NCBI GenBank assembly: GCA_041690255.1
Contig: JAWLHU010000005.1
Location: forward strand, 248,001 to 312,000
Length of the DNA: 64,000 nt
From: JAWLHU01 sp041690255
GTDB taxonomy: Bacteria > Bacillota > Sulfobacillia > Symbiobacteriales > Symbiobacteriaceae
Direction of reading: 5' to 3'
Every line of letters begins with the position of its first letter. Position 1 is the first letter of the stretch. Shown here piece after piece: positions 1 to 8,027 of the stretch. A model generated the notes under the pieces. It ran no database searches. It was given only the letters and a program-made list of their open reading frames with translations, and was not told the origin of the DNA. A program made the position numbers and the translations under genes.

Positions 1-1
1 G

Positions 2-778
2 ATCGTTCAGTACGCCAGTTGGCTCGGTTCGACGTTGCAGGGCGACCTCGGTCGTTCCCTGGTCGACCGTCAGCCTGTGGCCAAGTTGATCGTGCAGCGG
101 CTGCCCGCCACGATGGAACTGGCCATCTTCACCTTCCTGGTCGCCACCGTGATCGCTGTCCCCCTTGGCATCTACACAGCGGTGAAGCGGGGCTCGGTCG
201 CTGACTGGGTCGGCAGCGTGGCCGCCCTCTTCGGCCAGTCGATCCCCCACTTCTGGTTGGGGATCATGCTGATCATGCTCTTCTCGCTCAACCTCAAGTG
301 GCTGCCATCGTCGGGCTATGTCCACTTCTGGGAGAATCCTAAGGCCAATTTGCTGGCCATGATTCTGCCGGCGGTGGCGACCGGTGCCCGGGAGGCGGCC
401 GTCATTACCCGGTACCTGAGGGCCAGCCTCCTGGAAGTGCTGAAGGCGGATTATGTCCGGACCGCCCGGGCGAAGGGGCTTGGGGAGCGGATCGTGATCC
501 TGCGCCATGCCGTTCGCAACGCCCTGATCCCGGTCCTGACCGCCAGCGGTCTGCAGATCGCCGGTCTGCTCGGCGGCCTGGTGATCACCGAGACCATCTT
601 CACCATTCCGGGCTTTGGCCGGCTGATCGTCGACTCGATCTTCCAGCGGGATATCCCTGTGGTCCAGGGGGCGGTTCTCTTTGCAGCCCTCATGGTCATG
701 ACGGTCAACCTGCTGGTCGATATCATCTATTCGCTGGTCGATCCCCGGATCAAGCTGGCGAGCGGAAAGGGGGCGTAG
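2..778 (+). CDS. Peptide/nickel ABC transporter permease, DppB type (5' truncated by window)
   Basis: Inner-membrane permease of a peptide-type ABC importer. The frame is open from base 2, reading IVQYASWLGSTLQGDLGRS, so the TTG at 35 is internal and the true start lies outside the window. The residues seen match the family: a QGDLGRS motif after the first periplasmic stretch, several hydrophobic helices, and the EAA-type loop around DYVRTARAKGLGERIVILRHA that docks on the ATPase. It ends VDPRIKLASGKGA. It lies 3 nt before a DppC-type permease, so the two form one heterodimer and operon. The family assignment is firm; the transported substrate cannot be told from sequence. Confidence 0.93.
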   Translation: MVQYASWLGSTLQGDLGRSLVDRQPVAKLIVQRLPATMELAIFTFLVATVIAVPLGIYTAVKRGSVADWVGSVAALFGQSIPHFWLGIMLIMLFSLNLKWLPSSGYVHFWENPKANLLAMILPAVATGAREAAVITRYLRASLLEVLKADYVRTARAKGLGERIVILRHAVRNALIPVLTASGLQIAGLLGGLVITETIFTIPGFGRLIVDSIFQRDIPVVQGAVLFAALMVMTVNLLVDIIYSLVDPRIKLASGKGA

Positions 779-781
779 TCG

Positions 782-1684
782 ATGGCCGAACCGATGGTTG
801 CACCCCCTTCGCCGGCGGCTCCTGCGGCCTCAGAGCAGAGCGCCGGGCGCGACCTCTGGCGCCGCTTCCGCAAGAACAAGCTGGCGGTCTTCGGGGCCAC
901 TGTGGTGCTGCTGCTCATCCTCATGGCGGTCTTCGCGCCGGTCATCGCCCCGTTCGATCCGATCAACGATTACGACTACGCCGCAGCCCTTCAGGGTCCG
1001 AGCGCCACGCACTGGTTCGGGACCGACGACCTGGGACGGGATCTCTTCTCCCGTGTCGTCTACGGCGCCCGCAACTCGCTCTCCGCCGGGGTCGTCTCCG
1101 TAGGGTTCGCCCTCCTGGTCGGGCTGCCGATCGGTCTGCTGGCCGGCTACTACCGGGGCGTCTGGGATGAGGTGGTGATCATGCGGATCACCGATGCCTT
1201 CCAGGCGATCCCCTTCCTGATCCTCGCCCTGGCCATGGCCGCCGTGCTGGGCCCGGGCCTCTGGAAGGCGATGCTGGCGATCGGCATCGGCCTCACCCCG
1301 GCCTTCATTCGCATGGTCCGGGCCCAGGTGCTGGCGCACCGGGAGTCCGACTATGTCCAGGCGGCAAAGGCGCTGGGGGCCACCGACCTGCGGATCATGT
1401 TCAAGCACCTGCTGCCGAACATCGCCGGCCCGATCATCGTCCAGGCGAGCCTGGCCACCGCATCCGCGGTGATTGCGGAGGCGGGACTCTCCTACCTGGG
1501 TCTGGGGATTCAGCCCCCCGACCCGGCCTGGGGCTCGGCCCTCCGCTTTGCTCAGGGGTACCTGACCATCGCTCCGTGGATGTCCTACTTCCCGGGGGCG
1601 GCGATCTTCGTGACGGTGCTCTCGATCAACCTCGTCGGCGATGGGCTGCGGGATATGCTGGATCCGCGGATGAAGAATAGTTAG
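782..1684 (+). CDS. Peptide/nickel ABC transporter permease, DppC type
   Basis: Second permease subunit of the importer, 300 aa, starting at ATG three bases after the upstream permease stop. It has a cytoplasmic N-terminus (FRKNKLAVFGA, the usual DppC entry motif), a first helix near residues 35-55, and the LGTDDLGRD-like motif (here FGTDDLGRDLFSR) typical of DppC. The EAA loop lies around DYVQAAKALGATDLRIMFKHLLPN. The C-terminus, GDGLRDMLDPRMKNS, is full length for the family. No ATPase gene follows: a strong terminator begins 28 bases downstream. The ATPases must be upstream of the window or elsewhere. Confidence 0.94.
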   Translation: MAEPMVAPPSPAAPAASEQSAGRDLWRRFRKNKLAVFGATVVLLLILMAVFAPVIAPFDPINDYDYAAALQGPSATHWFGTDDLGRDLFSRVVYGARNSLSAGVVSVGFALLVGLPIGLLAGYYRGVWDEVVIMRITDAFQAIPFLILALAMAAVLGPGLWKAMLAIGIGLTPAFIRMVRAQVLAHRESDYVQAAKALGATDLRIMFKHLLPNIAGPIIVQASLATASAVIAEAGLSYLGLGIQPPDPAWGSALRFAQGYLTIAPWMSYFPGAAIFVTVLSINLVGDGLRDMLDPRMKNS

Positions 1685-1711
1685 CACTTGGGGACCGTGG
1701 GGCTGGTCGGA

Positions 1712-1749
1712 GAACGGGGGTAAGGCGAATGCCTACCCCCGTTCCTCGC
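1712..1749 (+). terminator. Rho-independent terminator after the DppBC-type operon
   Basis: GAACGGGGGT pairs with ACCCCCGTTC, extended inward by AGGC/GCCT with one bulged A and a GAAT loop. A pyrimidine-rich tract (ctcgctttcccc) follows. It sits 28 bases past the permease stop. Confidence 0.8.
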
Positions 1750-1810
1750 TTTCCCCTCGACCAAACCGGCAGGTGCCACCGAAGCCGTGGAAACCTATGG
1801 CCAAGCCGAG

Positions 1811-2066
1811 GAAGCCCCTGCCCAACGGGTCCCGAAGCTATGGAAGCCCCTGCCCAACGGGTCCCGAAGCTATGGAAGCCCCTGCCCAACGGGTCCCGAA
1901 GCTATGGAAGCCTCCGCCCAACGGGTCCCGAAGCTATGGGAATCCCTGCCCAACGGGTCCCGAAGCTATGGAAGCCCCCGCCCAACGGGTCCCGAAGCTA
2001 TGGGAATCCCTGCCCAACGGGTCCCGAAGCTATGGGCACCCCTGCCCTACGGGTCCCGAAGCTATG
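1811..2066. repeat. 32-bp minisatellite, eight tandem units
   Basis: Eight head-to-tail 32-bp units start at 1811, 1843, 1875, 1907, 1939, 1971, 2003 and 2035. The invariant core of each is CGGGTCCCGAAGCTATG. Variation is confined to a few bases at the unit start (gaagcccctg, gaagcctccg, ggaatccctg, gaagcccccg, ggcacccctg). Degenerate partial copies flank it from about 1780 and to about 2115. Because 32 is not a multiple of 3, all three forward frames stay open and give long low-complexity ORFs. None has a convincing RBS or family, so I treat the tract as non-coding. Confidence 0.95.
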
Positions 2067-2130
2067 GAAGCCCACGGCCAACCTATGGATACCCCTGGCC
2101 AACCGCTCCCATCGGGAGCAGGTCAGTGAT

Positions 2131-2345
2131 GACCGGCCCGCCATCCCCGCGGATTCGCGCCGATTCGGACAGGGGATCGGAACCACTGATCGAAATGATC
2201 ATTGCGAATACACAGGAACTGGGGTGTTGGTTTGCAGCATCCGTGGTGCAGATTGATCTTCACGTTGGCCGATGAGCTCGATCGGCAACGGCCCTGCTGA
2301 TCCAGGGGCTCGAACTAGGCCACCTTTCGGTTTGACCGGGAAGGG
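2131..2345. other. Stretch with no recognisable gene between minisatellite and gene remnants
   Basis: This follows the repeat array and holds stops in all frames or only short shadows. No terminator, tRNA-like fold or promoter pair convinced me. Together with the two broken reading frames that follow, it looks like a decaying intergenic region. Confidence 0.5.
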
Positions 2346-2540
2346 GTGCCGGTGGATATCCTCTCCTACGTGAGCACCGATATGGGGACCGATCCGGATC
2401 GTCTCGCCGTGGTCCACGATGGCCGCCGTCTCTGGTGCAAGTCGATGGCCTTCTTCCATCGCCACTCGAAGCCGGGGCATCCGCGCCGGCGGTTGATCGA
2501 GGAGTTCTGGGCCAGGGAGGGAGGTGCACCTGAAGCCTGA
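2346..2540 (+). pseudogene. Possible gene remnant, 64 codons, unrecognised
   Basis: Open frame from GTG 2346 to a stop at 2540, closed upstream by a TAG at 2316. The text (VDILSYVSTDMGTDPDRLAVV, then MAFFHRHSKPGHPRRRL) looks protein-like rather than a shadow, but it begins abruptly without an RBS and matches no family I recognise. It ends where the RBS of the broken HIT gene begins. It may be the C-terminal end of a decayed gene, or chance. Confidence 0.25.
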
Positions 2541-2557
2541 TGGAGGAGGAGAAAGAG

Positions 2558-2774
2558 ATGACGGCGTGCGTCTTCTGCCAGATCGCGTACCGTGGTGAGG
2601 GTTGCGCAGGCCATTCGCACAGCCCTCGGGACGGCCGACCTGAACATATGGCAGTCCAACGGTGCAGCAGCCGGTCAGGAGATCTTCCATCTGCATGTGC
2701 ATCTCCGTCCATACCTGGACGCACTGGCGGAGAAGATCCGAGCGCATGCACAGCCTGGAATGGAGGAGAGGTGA
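2558..2774 (+). pseudogene. HIT-family nucleotide hydrolase, broken by internal deletion and frameshift
   Basis: The gene opens with a good RBS (GGAGGAGGAG) and an ATG at 2558 reading MTACVFCQIA, the standard zinc-binding start of HIT proteins. The frame then jumps: from about 2592 another frame reads VVRVAQAIRTALG, then an NGAAAGQ stretch and the histidine triad HLHVHLRPY, to a TGA at 2774. The roughly 50-60 residues normally between the CxxC start and the RVAxAIR helix are absent, so one deletion both removed the core and shifted the frame. Family identity is clear; the product is almost certainly non-functional. Confidence 0.8.
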
Positions 2775-2775
2775 A

Positions 2776-3585
2776 GTGGCTGAGATCAAGGTACATACCT
2801 ATACCCGTCAACTCCTGGTTCCCTCCGGCGAAGGGTACCAGGATCGCCTGAAGCGGTTGGCCGATGAAGCCTTCTCGGCGGAGCCTTGGGGTGGACTCGC
2901 CGCCCGCACGGCTCTGGCTGCCGGGACCACCGAAGATGATGCGAGCATTCCCGCCATGCTGGAGGCCCTCTCAGCCAGCAGCATGGATGAAGTGGCAGGG
3001 CGTGAACTGGGGCGCTTGGTCTCCCTGGCCGACCCGGGGGTTGAGGTCGTGGAGTGCCATCTCTTTCCCTGTCTGAACCAGAAGCACAGAGGCGGCTTCT
3101 GCTATGCCCCCGGCAAGATGCTGATCCTGATCCCACTCATGGAGTTGTGGGAGAAACGCCTCCGCCGAAACATCACACATGAGTACAGCCACACCGTACG
3201 AATGCGCCGCTGGCCGTTGGACCAGCGCCATGGTTTTGGGCCGGCCTTTCGCTACACCATTCGCGAGCACCTCGTCTTTGAAGGCCTGGCCGAAAACCTG
3301 GTCGAGCAGTTCCACGCAGACCCGGACTTCCCACTCGCCGCGGTGACAACCGAGGAGGAAGCGCGGTTCTGGGAGGCCGTACAGCCCCACTTCGAAAGGG
3401 AAAACTGGGACGCGTATGGCGTGCTGATGAACCCGGGCGCCGGCCTGCCGAGCAGGGTCGGTTACACCGTGGGCTATCATCTGGTGAAGAGATACCTTGA
3501 TCGCCAGGGCATCACCGCACTCGCTGCTCATCAGATTCCCTATGACGAACTCTACTGGAGGAGCGGCTACCCGCTTCTCAGATGA
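2776..3585 (+). CDS. DUF2268-type putative zinc metalloprotease
   Basis: 269 aa from GTG 2776, chosen because GAGGAGAGG lies just upstream and the product begins AEIKVHTYTRQLLV. The open frame extends further up but only across the HIT remnant. A HEYSHT sequence (HExxH) near residue 140 is the expected zinc site, preceded by a hydrophobic strand (MLILIPLMELWE). A downstream Glu in FEGLAENLVEQF is a plausible third ligand. The C-terminus (VGYTVGYHLVKRYL) matches the conserved end of DUF2268 proteins, predicted Zn-dependent proteases. No signal peptide, so probably cytoplasmic. Substrate unknown. Confidence 0.75.
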   Translation: MAEIKVHTYTRQLLVPSGEGYQDRLKRLADEAFSAEPWGGLAARTALAAGTTEDDASIPAMLEALSASSMDEVAGRELGRLVSLADPGVEVVECHLFPCLNQKHRGGFCYAPGKMLILIPLMELWEKRLRRNITHEYSHTVRMRRWPLDQRHGFGPAFRYTIREHLVFEGLAENLVEQFHADPDFPLAAVTTEEEARFWEAVQPHFERENWDAYGVLMNPGAGLPSRVGYTVGYHLVKRYLDRQGITALAAHQIPYDELYWRSGYPLLR

Positions 3586-3602
3586 GGCTGAGCGATCCGT
3601 GG

Positions 3603-3631
3603 TTCGCCAACTCCTACGGATCTGGTAAGAT
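3603..3631 (+). promoter_or_regulatory. Candidate sigma-A promoter for the RidA gene
   Basis: TTCGCC, a 17-base spacer and TAAGAT end 37 bases before the RidA start. The -10 is good and the -35 is poor. This is an inference from spacing only. Confidence 0.35.
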
Positions 3632-3668
3632 AGAGACAGCGAAACGACCGATCAAGGAGGCCACACCC

Positions 3669-4058
3669 ATGTCAAAGACCCCGATTCATCCCGCCGGCGC
3701 CCCGACCCCTGCCGGGCCGTACACCCCGGCGATCATTGCCAACGGCTTCGTCTTCGTCTCCGGCCAGGGACCGCTGAAGCCCGGCACCCGGGAGATCGTC
3801 CAGGGCGATGTCCAGGTCCAGACCCGGCAGGTGCTGGAGAATATCCGCAGTATCCTCGCGGCGGCGGGCTGCACCATGGCCGATGTGGTCAAGGTCCAGG
3901 CCCACCTGGCGGACATGAAGGATTTCCAGGCCTACAACGAGGTCTACCGCGAGTACTTCCCCGAGCCCTTCCCGGCCCGGACCACCGTCCAATCGGGCCT
4001 GCCCGGGCCCTTTACGGTCGAGATCGACGTGATCGCCGTCAAGCCGGAGGCCAAGTAA
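3669..4058 (+). CDS. ridA: RidA family enamine/imine deaminase
   Basis: 129 aa, the normal family length. RidA proteins hydrolyse reactive enamine/imine intermediates such as 2-aminoacrylate released by PLP enzymes, sparing those enzymes from damage. The ATG at 3669 is set by AAGGAGG eight bases upstream. Diagnostic features are GPYTPAIIANGFVFVSGQ, then NIRSILAAAGCTMADVVKVQAHLADM, and FPARTTVQSGLPGP, where the Arg is the conserved substrate-binding residue. The C-terminus, VEIDVIAVKPEAK, is typical. It is followed after 3 nt by pgeF and probably co-transcribed. Confidence 0.93.
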   Translation: MSKTPIHPAGAPTPAGPYTPAIIANGFVFVSGQGPLKPGTREIVQGDVQVQTRQVLENIRSILAAAGCTMADVVKVQAHLADMKDFQAYNEVYREYFPEPFPARTTVQSGLPGPFTVEIDVIAVKPEAK

Positions 4059-4061
4059 GCG

Positions 4062-4871
4062 GTGGCCATCTGGATGGAGCAGAACGGTGTGGAGGCGCTC
4101 CACCTGACCAGCCTGGAGGGGCTGGGCGGGGTGGGCGCCCTCTTCACAGGGCGGAACGGCGGGGTCTCGCCCCGCTGGCAGAACGGGCTCAACTGGTCCT
4201 ACTCGGTTGGCGACGACCTGGCCCACGTGCGGGAGAACCGGCGCCGCTCGCTGGAGTTGCTCGGCCTGCCCGCCGAGGCCGCTGTCATGGCCGGGCTGGT
4301 CCACGGCGACCGGGTGGTCGCAGTCACCCGCGCCCACGCAGGCAGCGGTGGCGATGTCGGCCTCGTGCCCGATTGCGATGCCCTGATCACCGATGAACCC
4401 GGCCTCGCCCTGATCGTGACCGCTGCCGACTGCGTGCCGGTCTACCTGTATGACCCCATCCGCCGTGTGATCGGCGTCGCCCACGCCGGATGGCGGGGCA
4501 CCGTGGCCGGCATCGCCGGAAAGACCGCGCAGGCCATGGTGCGGCAGTATGGCTGCAACCCGGCTGAGATCCACGGGGCGATCGGCCCCTCGATCGGTCC
4601 CTGCTGCTATGAGGTGGATGATGCCGTCGCCGCTCCGCTGCGCCAGTACTACGGCGCCGATGCGGAGGGGCTTCTCACCCCGGGCCGTACCCCTGGCAAG
4701 TACCAGCTTGATCTCTGGGAGGCGAACCGGCGCGACCTTCTCTCCGCCGGGCTCGTCCATGTAAAGAGCAGCCAGGCCTGTACCTCCTGCCAGATGGACC
4801 GGCTCTTCTCCCATCGCGCGGAGCGAGGGGCCGCGGGCCGCGCGGCTGCGCTGATCGCGCTTACCTCCTAG
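4062..4871 (+). CDS. pgeF: PgeF/YlmD family purine nucleoside phosphorylase (laccase-domain protein)
   Basis: 269 aa. Members of this family (YfiH/YlmD, once called polyphenol oxidase) act on purine nucleosides and in E. coli correct peptidoglycan misincorporation. The metal/catalytic signature is intact: LVHGDRVV, TAADCVPVYLYDP, AHAGWRGT, GPSIGPCCYEV and a C-terminal ACTSCQMDRLFSHR. GTG 4062 is preferred, with GGAGG in the 3' end of ridA as RBS; ATG 4074 is the alternative. It heads the ylm/division cluster, as in Bacillus, where ylmD precedes ylmE (yggS) and sepF. Confidence 0.92.
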   Translation: MAIWMEQNGVEALHLTSLEGLGGVGALFTGRNGGVSPRWQNGLNWSYSVGDDLAHVRENRRRSLELLGLPAEAAVMAGLVHGDRVVAVTRAHAGSGGDVGLVPDCDALITDEPGLALIVTAADCVPVYLYDPIRRVIGVAHAGWRGTVAGIAGKTAQAMVRQYGCNPAEIHGAIGPSIGPCCYEVDDAVAAPLRQYYGADAEGLLTPGRTPGKYQLDLWEANRRDLLSAGLVHVKSSQACTSCQMDRLFSHRAERGAAGRAAALIALTS

Positions 4872-4922
4872 CAGGGAGCGGGATACAGCACGCCGAATGG
4901 CAAGGAGAGAAGGGGGGAGCCG

Positions 4923-6230
4923 ATGAAGTCGAACAATCCACGCCGACCCCATATTCGCGCCGTCCGGCGAGAACTCACACCGCCAGAGCGGCCCCAGCGG
5001 CCCCAGCGCCCTGAGCGCTCCCCGCGCAGCCCGAGGCGCCCCCGTCGGCGGCCGATGGGTCCAGCCCTGGCCGTCCTGCTGATTGGGGTGGCGGCGGGGC
5101 TGATCTGGAAGTACGCGATCCCCTCCCGAGCTGCTCTGCCGCCCCTGGTTGCCGTCCGGAGCGGCGCGGTGGAGGAGGCCCTGGAGGTCGACGCCCTCGT
5201 AATCCGAAGCGAGCAGGTCGTGGTCGCCCCAACCTCAGGAAGCGTCAAGCGGCTGGTGGGAGAGGGGGAGAAGGTACGCCTTGGCGCTCCGGTTGTGGCG
5301 ATCAGTCCTGCCACAGCCTCGGCCCCGGCGGTGCCGCCGGCCCCGGCGCAGCCCGTCGCCAACCCGGGCACCTCGGCGGCCGAGCGCGAGTATGACCGGC
5401 TGACCGGCCAGATCTACCAGCTCGCGGTTGCCCTCAACCAGGCGAAGTACGGGGGCGAGACCGAGAAGGCGGCCGAACTGGAGGAGCAATTGGACAGCCT
5501 GGCCCGGCAACAGGCCGCCCTGCTCGATCAGACGGGCACAGAGGCGCCATCGCCCATCTCACAGGTGCTCCCGCCCACCGGGGATCCGGATTCGCCTGAC
5601 CCCCTCGCCACCAGGGTCGTGGCAGATGCAGGTGGCATCGTCCTCTACCAGACCGATGGACTGGAGGCGGTGCTCACTCCGGAGCAGGCCGAGACCTGGA
5701 CCGCATCCTGGATCCGATCGCTCCCCTATCCCGAACAGAAGCAGACCGGGAGTGGCCTCGTCGCCCCGGGTCAGCCGCTCTTCAAAGTGGTCGATGAGAT
5801 GGACCTGGAGCTGATGATCATCGTGCCGGCCCAGCGTCTGACAGGCGCCCGGCGCACCCTGATTCAGCAAGACGGGATCACCCTCCGCCTGCCCAACTCC
5901 GAGCGGACCCTGGCGGCCCGGGTAAAATCCCTGCGGGAGGAGGGGGAGGATCTGCTGATCCACCTGGTCGTCCCCATGCCCGCATCGGAGGTGTTATCGG
6001 TCCGGCGGCTCCGGGCTACCCTCCTCATGGAGGTCTTCGAGGGCATCATCATCCCCCGATCCGCGATCGATGTGCAAGATGGCAAACAGGGGGTCTGGAC
6101 CTACGAGGCCGGGACTTATGAGTTCCTCCCCGTCCGTGTCGTCGGCGGAAACCAGCAGGAGATCGCCGTAACCGGTGACCTTGATCCGGATGCTCAGGTG
6201 CTTCAGACGCCACCCCCATCGGTGCGGTGA
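4923..6230 (+). CDS. HlyD-like membrane-anchored protein of the ylm cluster
   Basis: 435 aa from ATG 4923 behind AAGGGGGGAG. It has a basic, proline-rich cytoplasmic N-terminus (residues 1-40), one transmembrane helix (about 41-62), then an extracytoplasmic part. That part starts with a biotinyl-lipoyl-like hairpin (VDALVIRSEQVVVAPTSGSV), a helical stretch around 155-195 and a C-terminal beta-rich domain with VFEGIIIPRSAIDV. The shape is that of HlyD/membrane-fusion proteins, but no transporter is adjacent, and the position between pgeF and yggS suggests a cell-envelope or division role. Function not established. Confidence 0.75.
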   Translation: MKSNNPRRPHIRAVRRELTPPERPQRPQRPERSPRSPRRPRRRPMGPALAVLLIGVAAGLIWKYAIPSRAALPPLVAVRSGAVEEALEVDALVIRSEQVVVAPTSGSVKRLVGEGEKVRLGAPVVAISPATASAPAVPPAPAQPVANPGTSAAEREYDRLTGQIYQLAVALNQAKYGGETEKAAELEEQLDSLARQQAALLDQTGTEAPSPISQVLPPTGDPDSPDPLATRVVADAGGIVLYQTDGLEAVLTPEQAETWTASWIRSLPYPEQKQTGSGLVAPGQPLFKVVDEMDLELMIIVPAQRLTGARRTLIQQDGITLRLPNSERTLAARVKSLREEGEDLLIHLVVPMPASEVLSVRRLRATLLMEVFEGIIIPRSAIDVQDGKQGVWTYEAGTYEFLPVRVVGGNQQEIAVTGDLDPDAQVLQTPPPSVR

Positions 6231-6298
6231 TCCATGCGGAGACCGACCTTGGACCAATGGAAATTCTGTCTGAGAATCGGAAGGGAAGTTGGATTTTG

Positions 6299-7009
6299 GT
6301 GTCGAACATCATCATGAACGTGGAGCAGGTCCGTGAAGCGATCCGCCAGGCGGCGCAGCGGGCCGGGCGTGATCCCGGGAGCGTCACCTTGATCGCCGTG
6401 AGCAAGACTCGGTCCGTGGAGGAGATCCAGGCGGTGCTCGCCGCCGGGGTCACCCACCTGGGGGAGAACCGGGTCCAGGAGCTTGCGGAGAAGGTGGGAC
6501 CGCTCTCCGGGCGCGGTGCCACGTGGCATCTGATTGGTTCACTGCAGACCAACAAGGTCAAGCAGGGGCTGGAGCTGGCCGACCTGATCCACTCACTCGA
6601 CCGTGACTCGCTCTTCACCGAAATGGTCCGCCAGGCGGAGCGGCGTGGAGCCCCCTGTCATGCGCTTGTTCAGGTCAACGTCTCGGGCGAGGAGTCCAAA
6701 CATGGGATCGAGCCGGGCAGCCTGCTCCCCTTCCTGCGGCGAGTCAGCCAGCAGGAGTGGGTGAGGGTGCGTGGACTCATGACCATGGCGCCCCTGACGG
6801 AGAATCCGGAGGATGCCCGCCCCCATTTCCGCCGCCTTCGTGAGCTGGCGGAGCAGGTGAGAGCCGAATCACTGCCGAACGTCACCATGGAGCACCTTTC
6901 CATGGGGATGTCCGGAGATTTTGCGGTTGCAGTGGAAGAGGGCGCTACGCTGGTCCGGGTGGGAACCGCCATCTTTGGGCAGCGTGGGTATGCCAGCCAG
7001 GGGAGGTAA
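6299..7009 (+). CDS. yggS: YggS/YlmE family PLP-homeostasis protein
   Basis: Single-domain PLP-binding TIM-barrel protein that buffers free pyridoxal phosphate; 236 aa as annotated. Key motifs: VTLIAVSKTRS with the PLP lysine, HLGENRVQE, WHLIGSLQTNK, and GMSGDFAVAVEEGATLVRVGTAIFG near the end. The frame is open back to a GTG at 6227 overlapping the upstream stop. I choose GTG 6299 because AAGGGAAG precedes it and it removes a non-homologous leader; ATG 6314 is also possible. It ends 7 nt before sepF, an order conserved in Bacillota. Confidence 0.92.
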   Translation: MSNIIMNVEQVREAIRQAAQRAGRDPGSVTLIAVSKTRSVEEIQAVLAAGVTHLGENRVQELAEKVGPLSGRGATWHLIGSLQTNKVKQGLELADLIHSLDRDSLFTEMVRQAERRGAPCHALVQVNVSGEESKHGIEPGSLLPFLRRVSQQEWVRVRGLMTMAPLTENPEDARPHFRRLRELAEQVRAESLPNVTMEHLSMGMSGDFAVAVEEGATLVRVGTAIFGQRGYASQGR

Positions 7010-7016
7010 CCTTGTC

Positions 7017-7664
7017 ATGCCGAACAAGCCGGGCCTGTGGAACAAGCTGGTCGATTACCTGGGCTTCGGTCCGGAGGAAGATGAGTTCGAAGAGGAAGAA
7101 GTAATCGAAGAAGCGGCCACCGCCCCCATGTGGGAAGAGCCCCGGCGAGCCCCCGCTCCCGAGCGGAGGGCGCCTGTGGTGCCCATTACCGCCGCCCCTC
7201 AGAAGCAGACATCCTTCCGGGTGATGGTGGTGGAGCCTCGCTCCTTCGAAGAGGTGCAGACGATCGTCGATCAGATGAAGGCCAAGCGGCCTGTCATCCT
7301 TAACTTGGAGTCGCTGGACAAGGATCTGGCGCAGAAGATCCTCAACTTCCTCAACGGTGCGATCTACGCCCTGGGTGGCGAGACGCAGCGCGTGGCCGCA
7401 GGCATCTTCTTCTACGCACCGCCCGGTGTCGACGTCTCCACCATGGGCCGCGGACTGACCGGCACCGCTATCGGCGGCGGCTCGGTTGATCTGCCGCCCG
7501 GTGTACTGGAAAAGTTGACGGGCATCCTATCCCCAGAGGCGACCGCCAGTCGTAGCCTCTCTTCCCGGGAGGAGAGCGACCTGCTGATTCGGGCAACCGG
7601 CCGCAAGGAGAGCGATGAGCGCCGGACCGGTGAGCGCTCCAAGTTCGACTGGCGCAACCAGTAG
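7017..7664 (+). CDS. sepF: SepF cell division protein
   Basis: 215 aa from ATG 7017, with GGGGAGG upstream. SepF binds FtsZ bundles and tethers them to the membrane. It has an N-terminal amphipathic anchor (WNKLVDYLGFG), an acidic Glu-rich linker (about 20-60), then the SepF core (about 78-165). The core reads VMVVEPRSFEEVQTIVDQMK, VILNLESLDKDLAQKILNFL and GIFFYAPPGVDV. It is longer than the roughly 150-aa Bacillus protein because of a polar C-terminal tail of about 45 residues ending SKFDWRNQ. Confidence 0.93.
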   Translation: MPNKPGLWNKLVDYLGFGPEEDEFEEEEVIEEAATAPMWEEPRRAPAPERRAPVVPITAAPQKQTSFRVMVVEPRSFEEVQTIVDQMKAKRPVILNLESLDKDLAQKILNFLNGAIYALGGETQRVAAGIFFYAPPGVDVSTMGRGLTGTAIGGGSVDLPPGVLEKLTGILSPEATASRSLSSREESDLLIRATGRKESDERRTGERSKFDWRNQ

Positions 7665-7704
7665 CAGCCCGTCCCCTGGCTCATGAGGAGGGAAGACCTG
7701 GCCA

Positions 7705-7989
7705 ATGGCATCCATGATATACCTTGCGATCTGGATCTTCATCCGAATACTCGAGGCGCTGGTGCTGGCGCGGGTGATCATGTCCTGGTTCCGTCCGCGG
7801 TATCGCACCAGCGGCAACGGGTGGTTCTTTACGATCGATGAGTACGTCTGGCGGGCCACCGAGCCGATGTTGGCCCCGATTCGGAACCTGCTACCGGGGG
7901 GCGGCGGCATGGGGATCGACTTCTCGCCCCTAATCCTCTTCATCTTGATCGGGATCATCGAGCGGGCAATCAGCTCCGCACTGCTCTAG
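7705..7989 (+). CDS. ylmG: YggT/YlmG family membrane protein
   Basis: 94 aa, two hydrophobic segments (about 5-28 and 71-92) flanking a short loop with the family motif TEPMLAPIRNLLP. YggT/YlmG proteins are integral membrane proteins in the division gene cluster, with a proposed role in envelope or nucleoid organisation. The ATG follows GAGGAGGGA. It sits between sepF and divIVA as in other Bacillota, but the RNA-binding ylmH usually found next is absent here. Confidence 0.88.
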   Translation: MASMIYLAIWIFIRILEALVLARVIMSWFRPRYRTSGNGWFFTIDEYVWRATEPMLAPIRNLLPGGGGMGIDFSPLILFILIGIIERAISSALL

Positions 7990-8027
7990 GGTGTGGGGGA
8001 GTATTCTCGGAGAGGGCAGGTGATAGC

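Noticed and set aside
1681..1690. CIRCE half-site TTAGCACTT after the first permease operon
   Set aside because: No matching right arm at the required spacing.
1811..2066. CRISPR array
   Set aside because: Units are directly adjacent with no unique spacers and there are no cas genes.
1729..2275. Three overlapping forward ORFs across the 32-bp repeat (QRVPKLWKP-type peptides)
   Set aside because: They exist only because the repeat unit lacks stops in all frames. No RBS, no family, and composition is dictated by the repeat.
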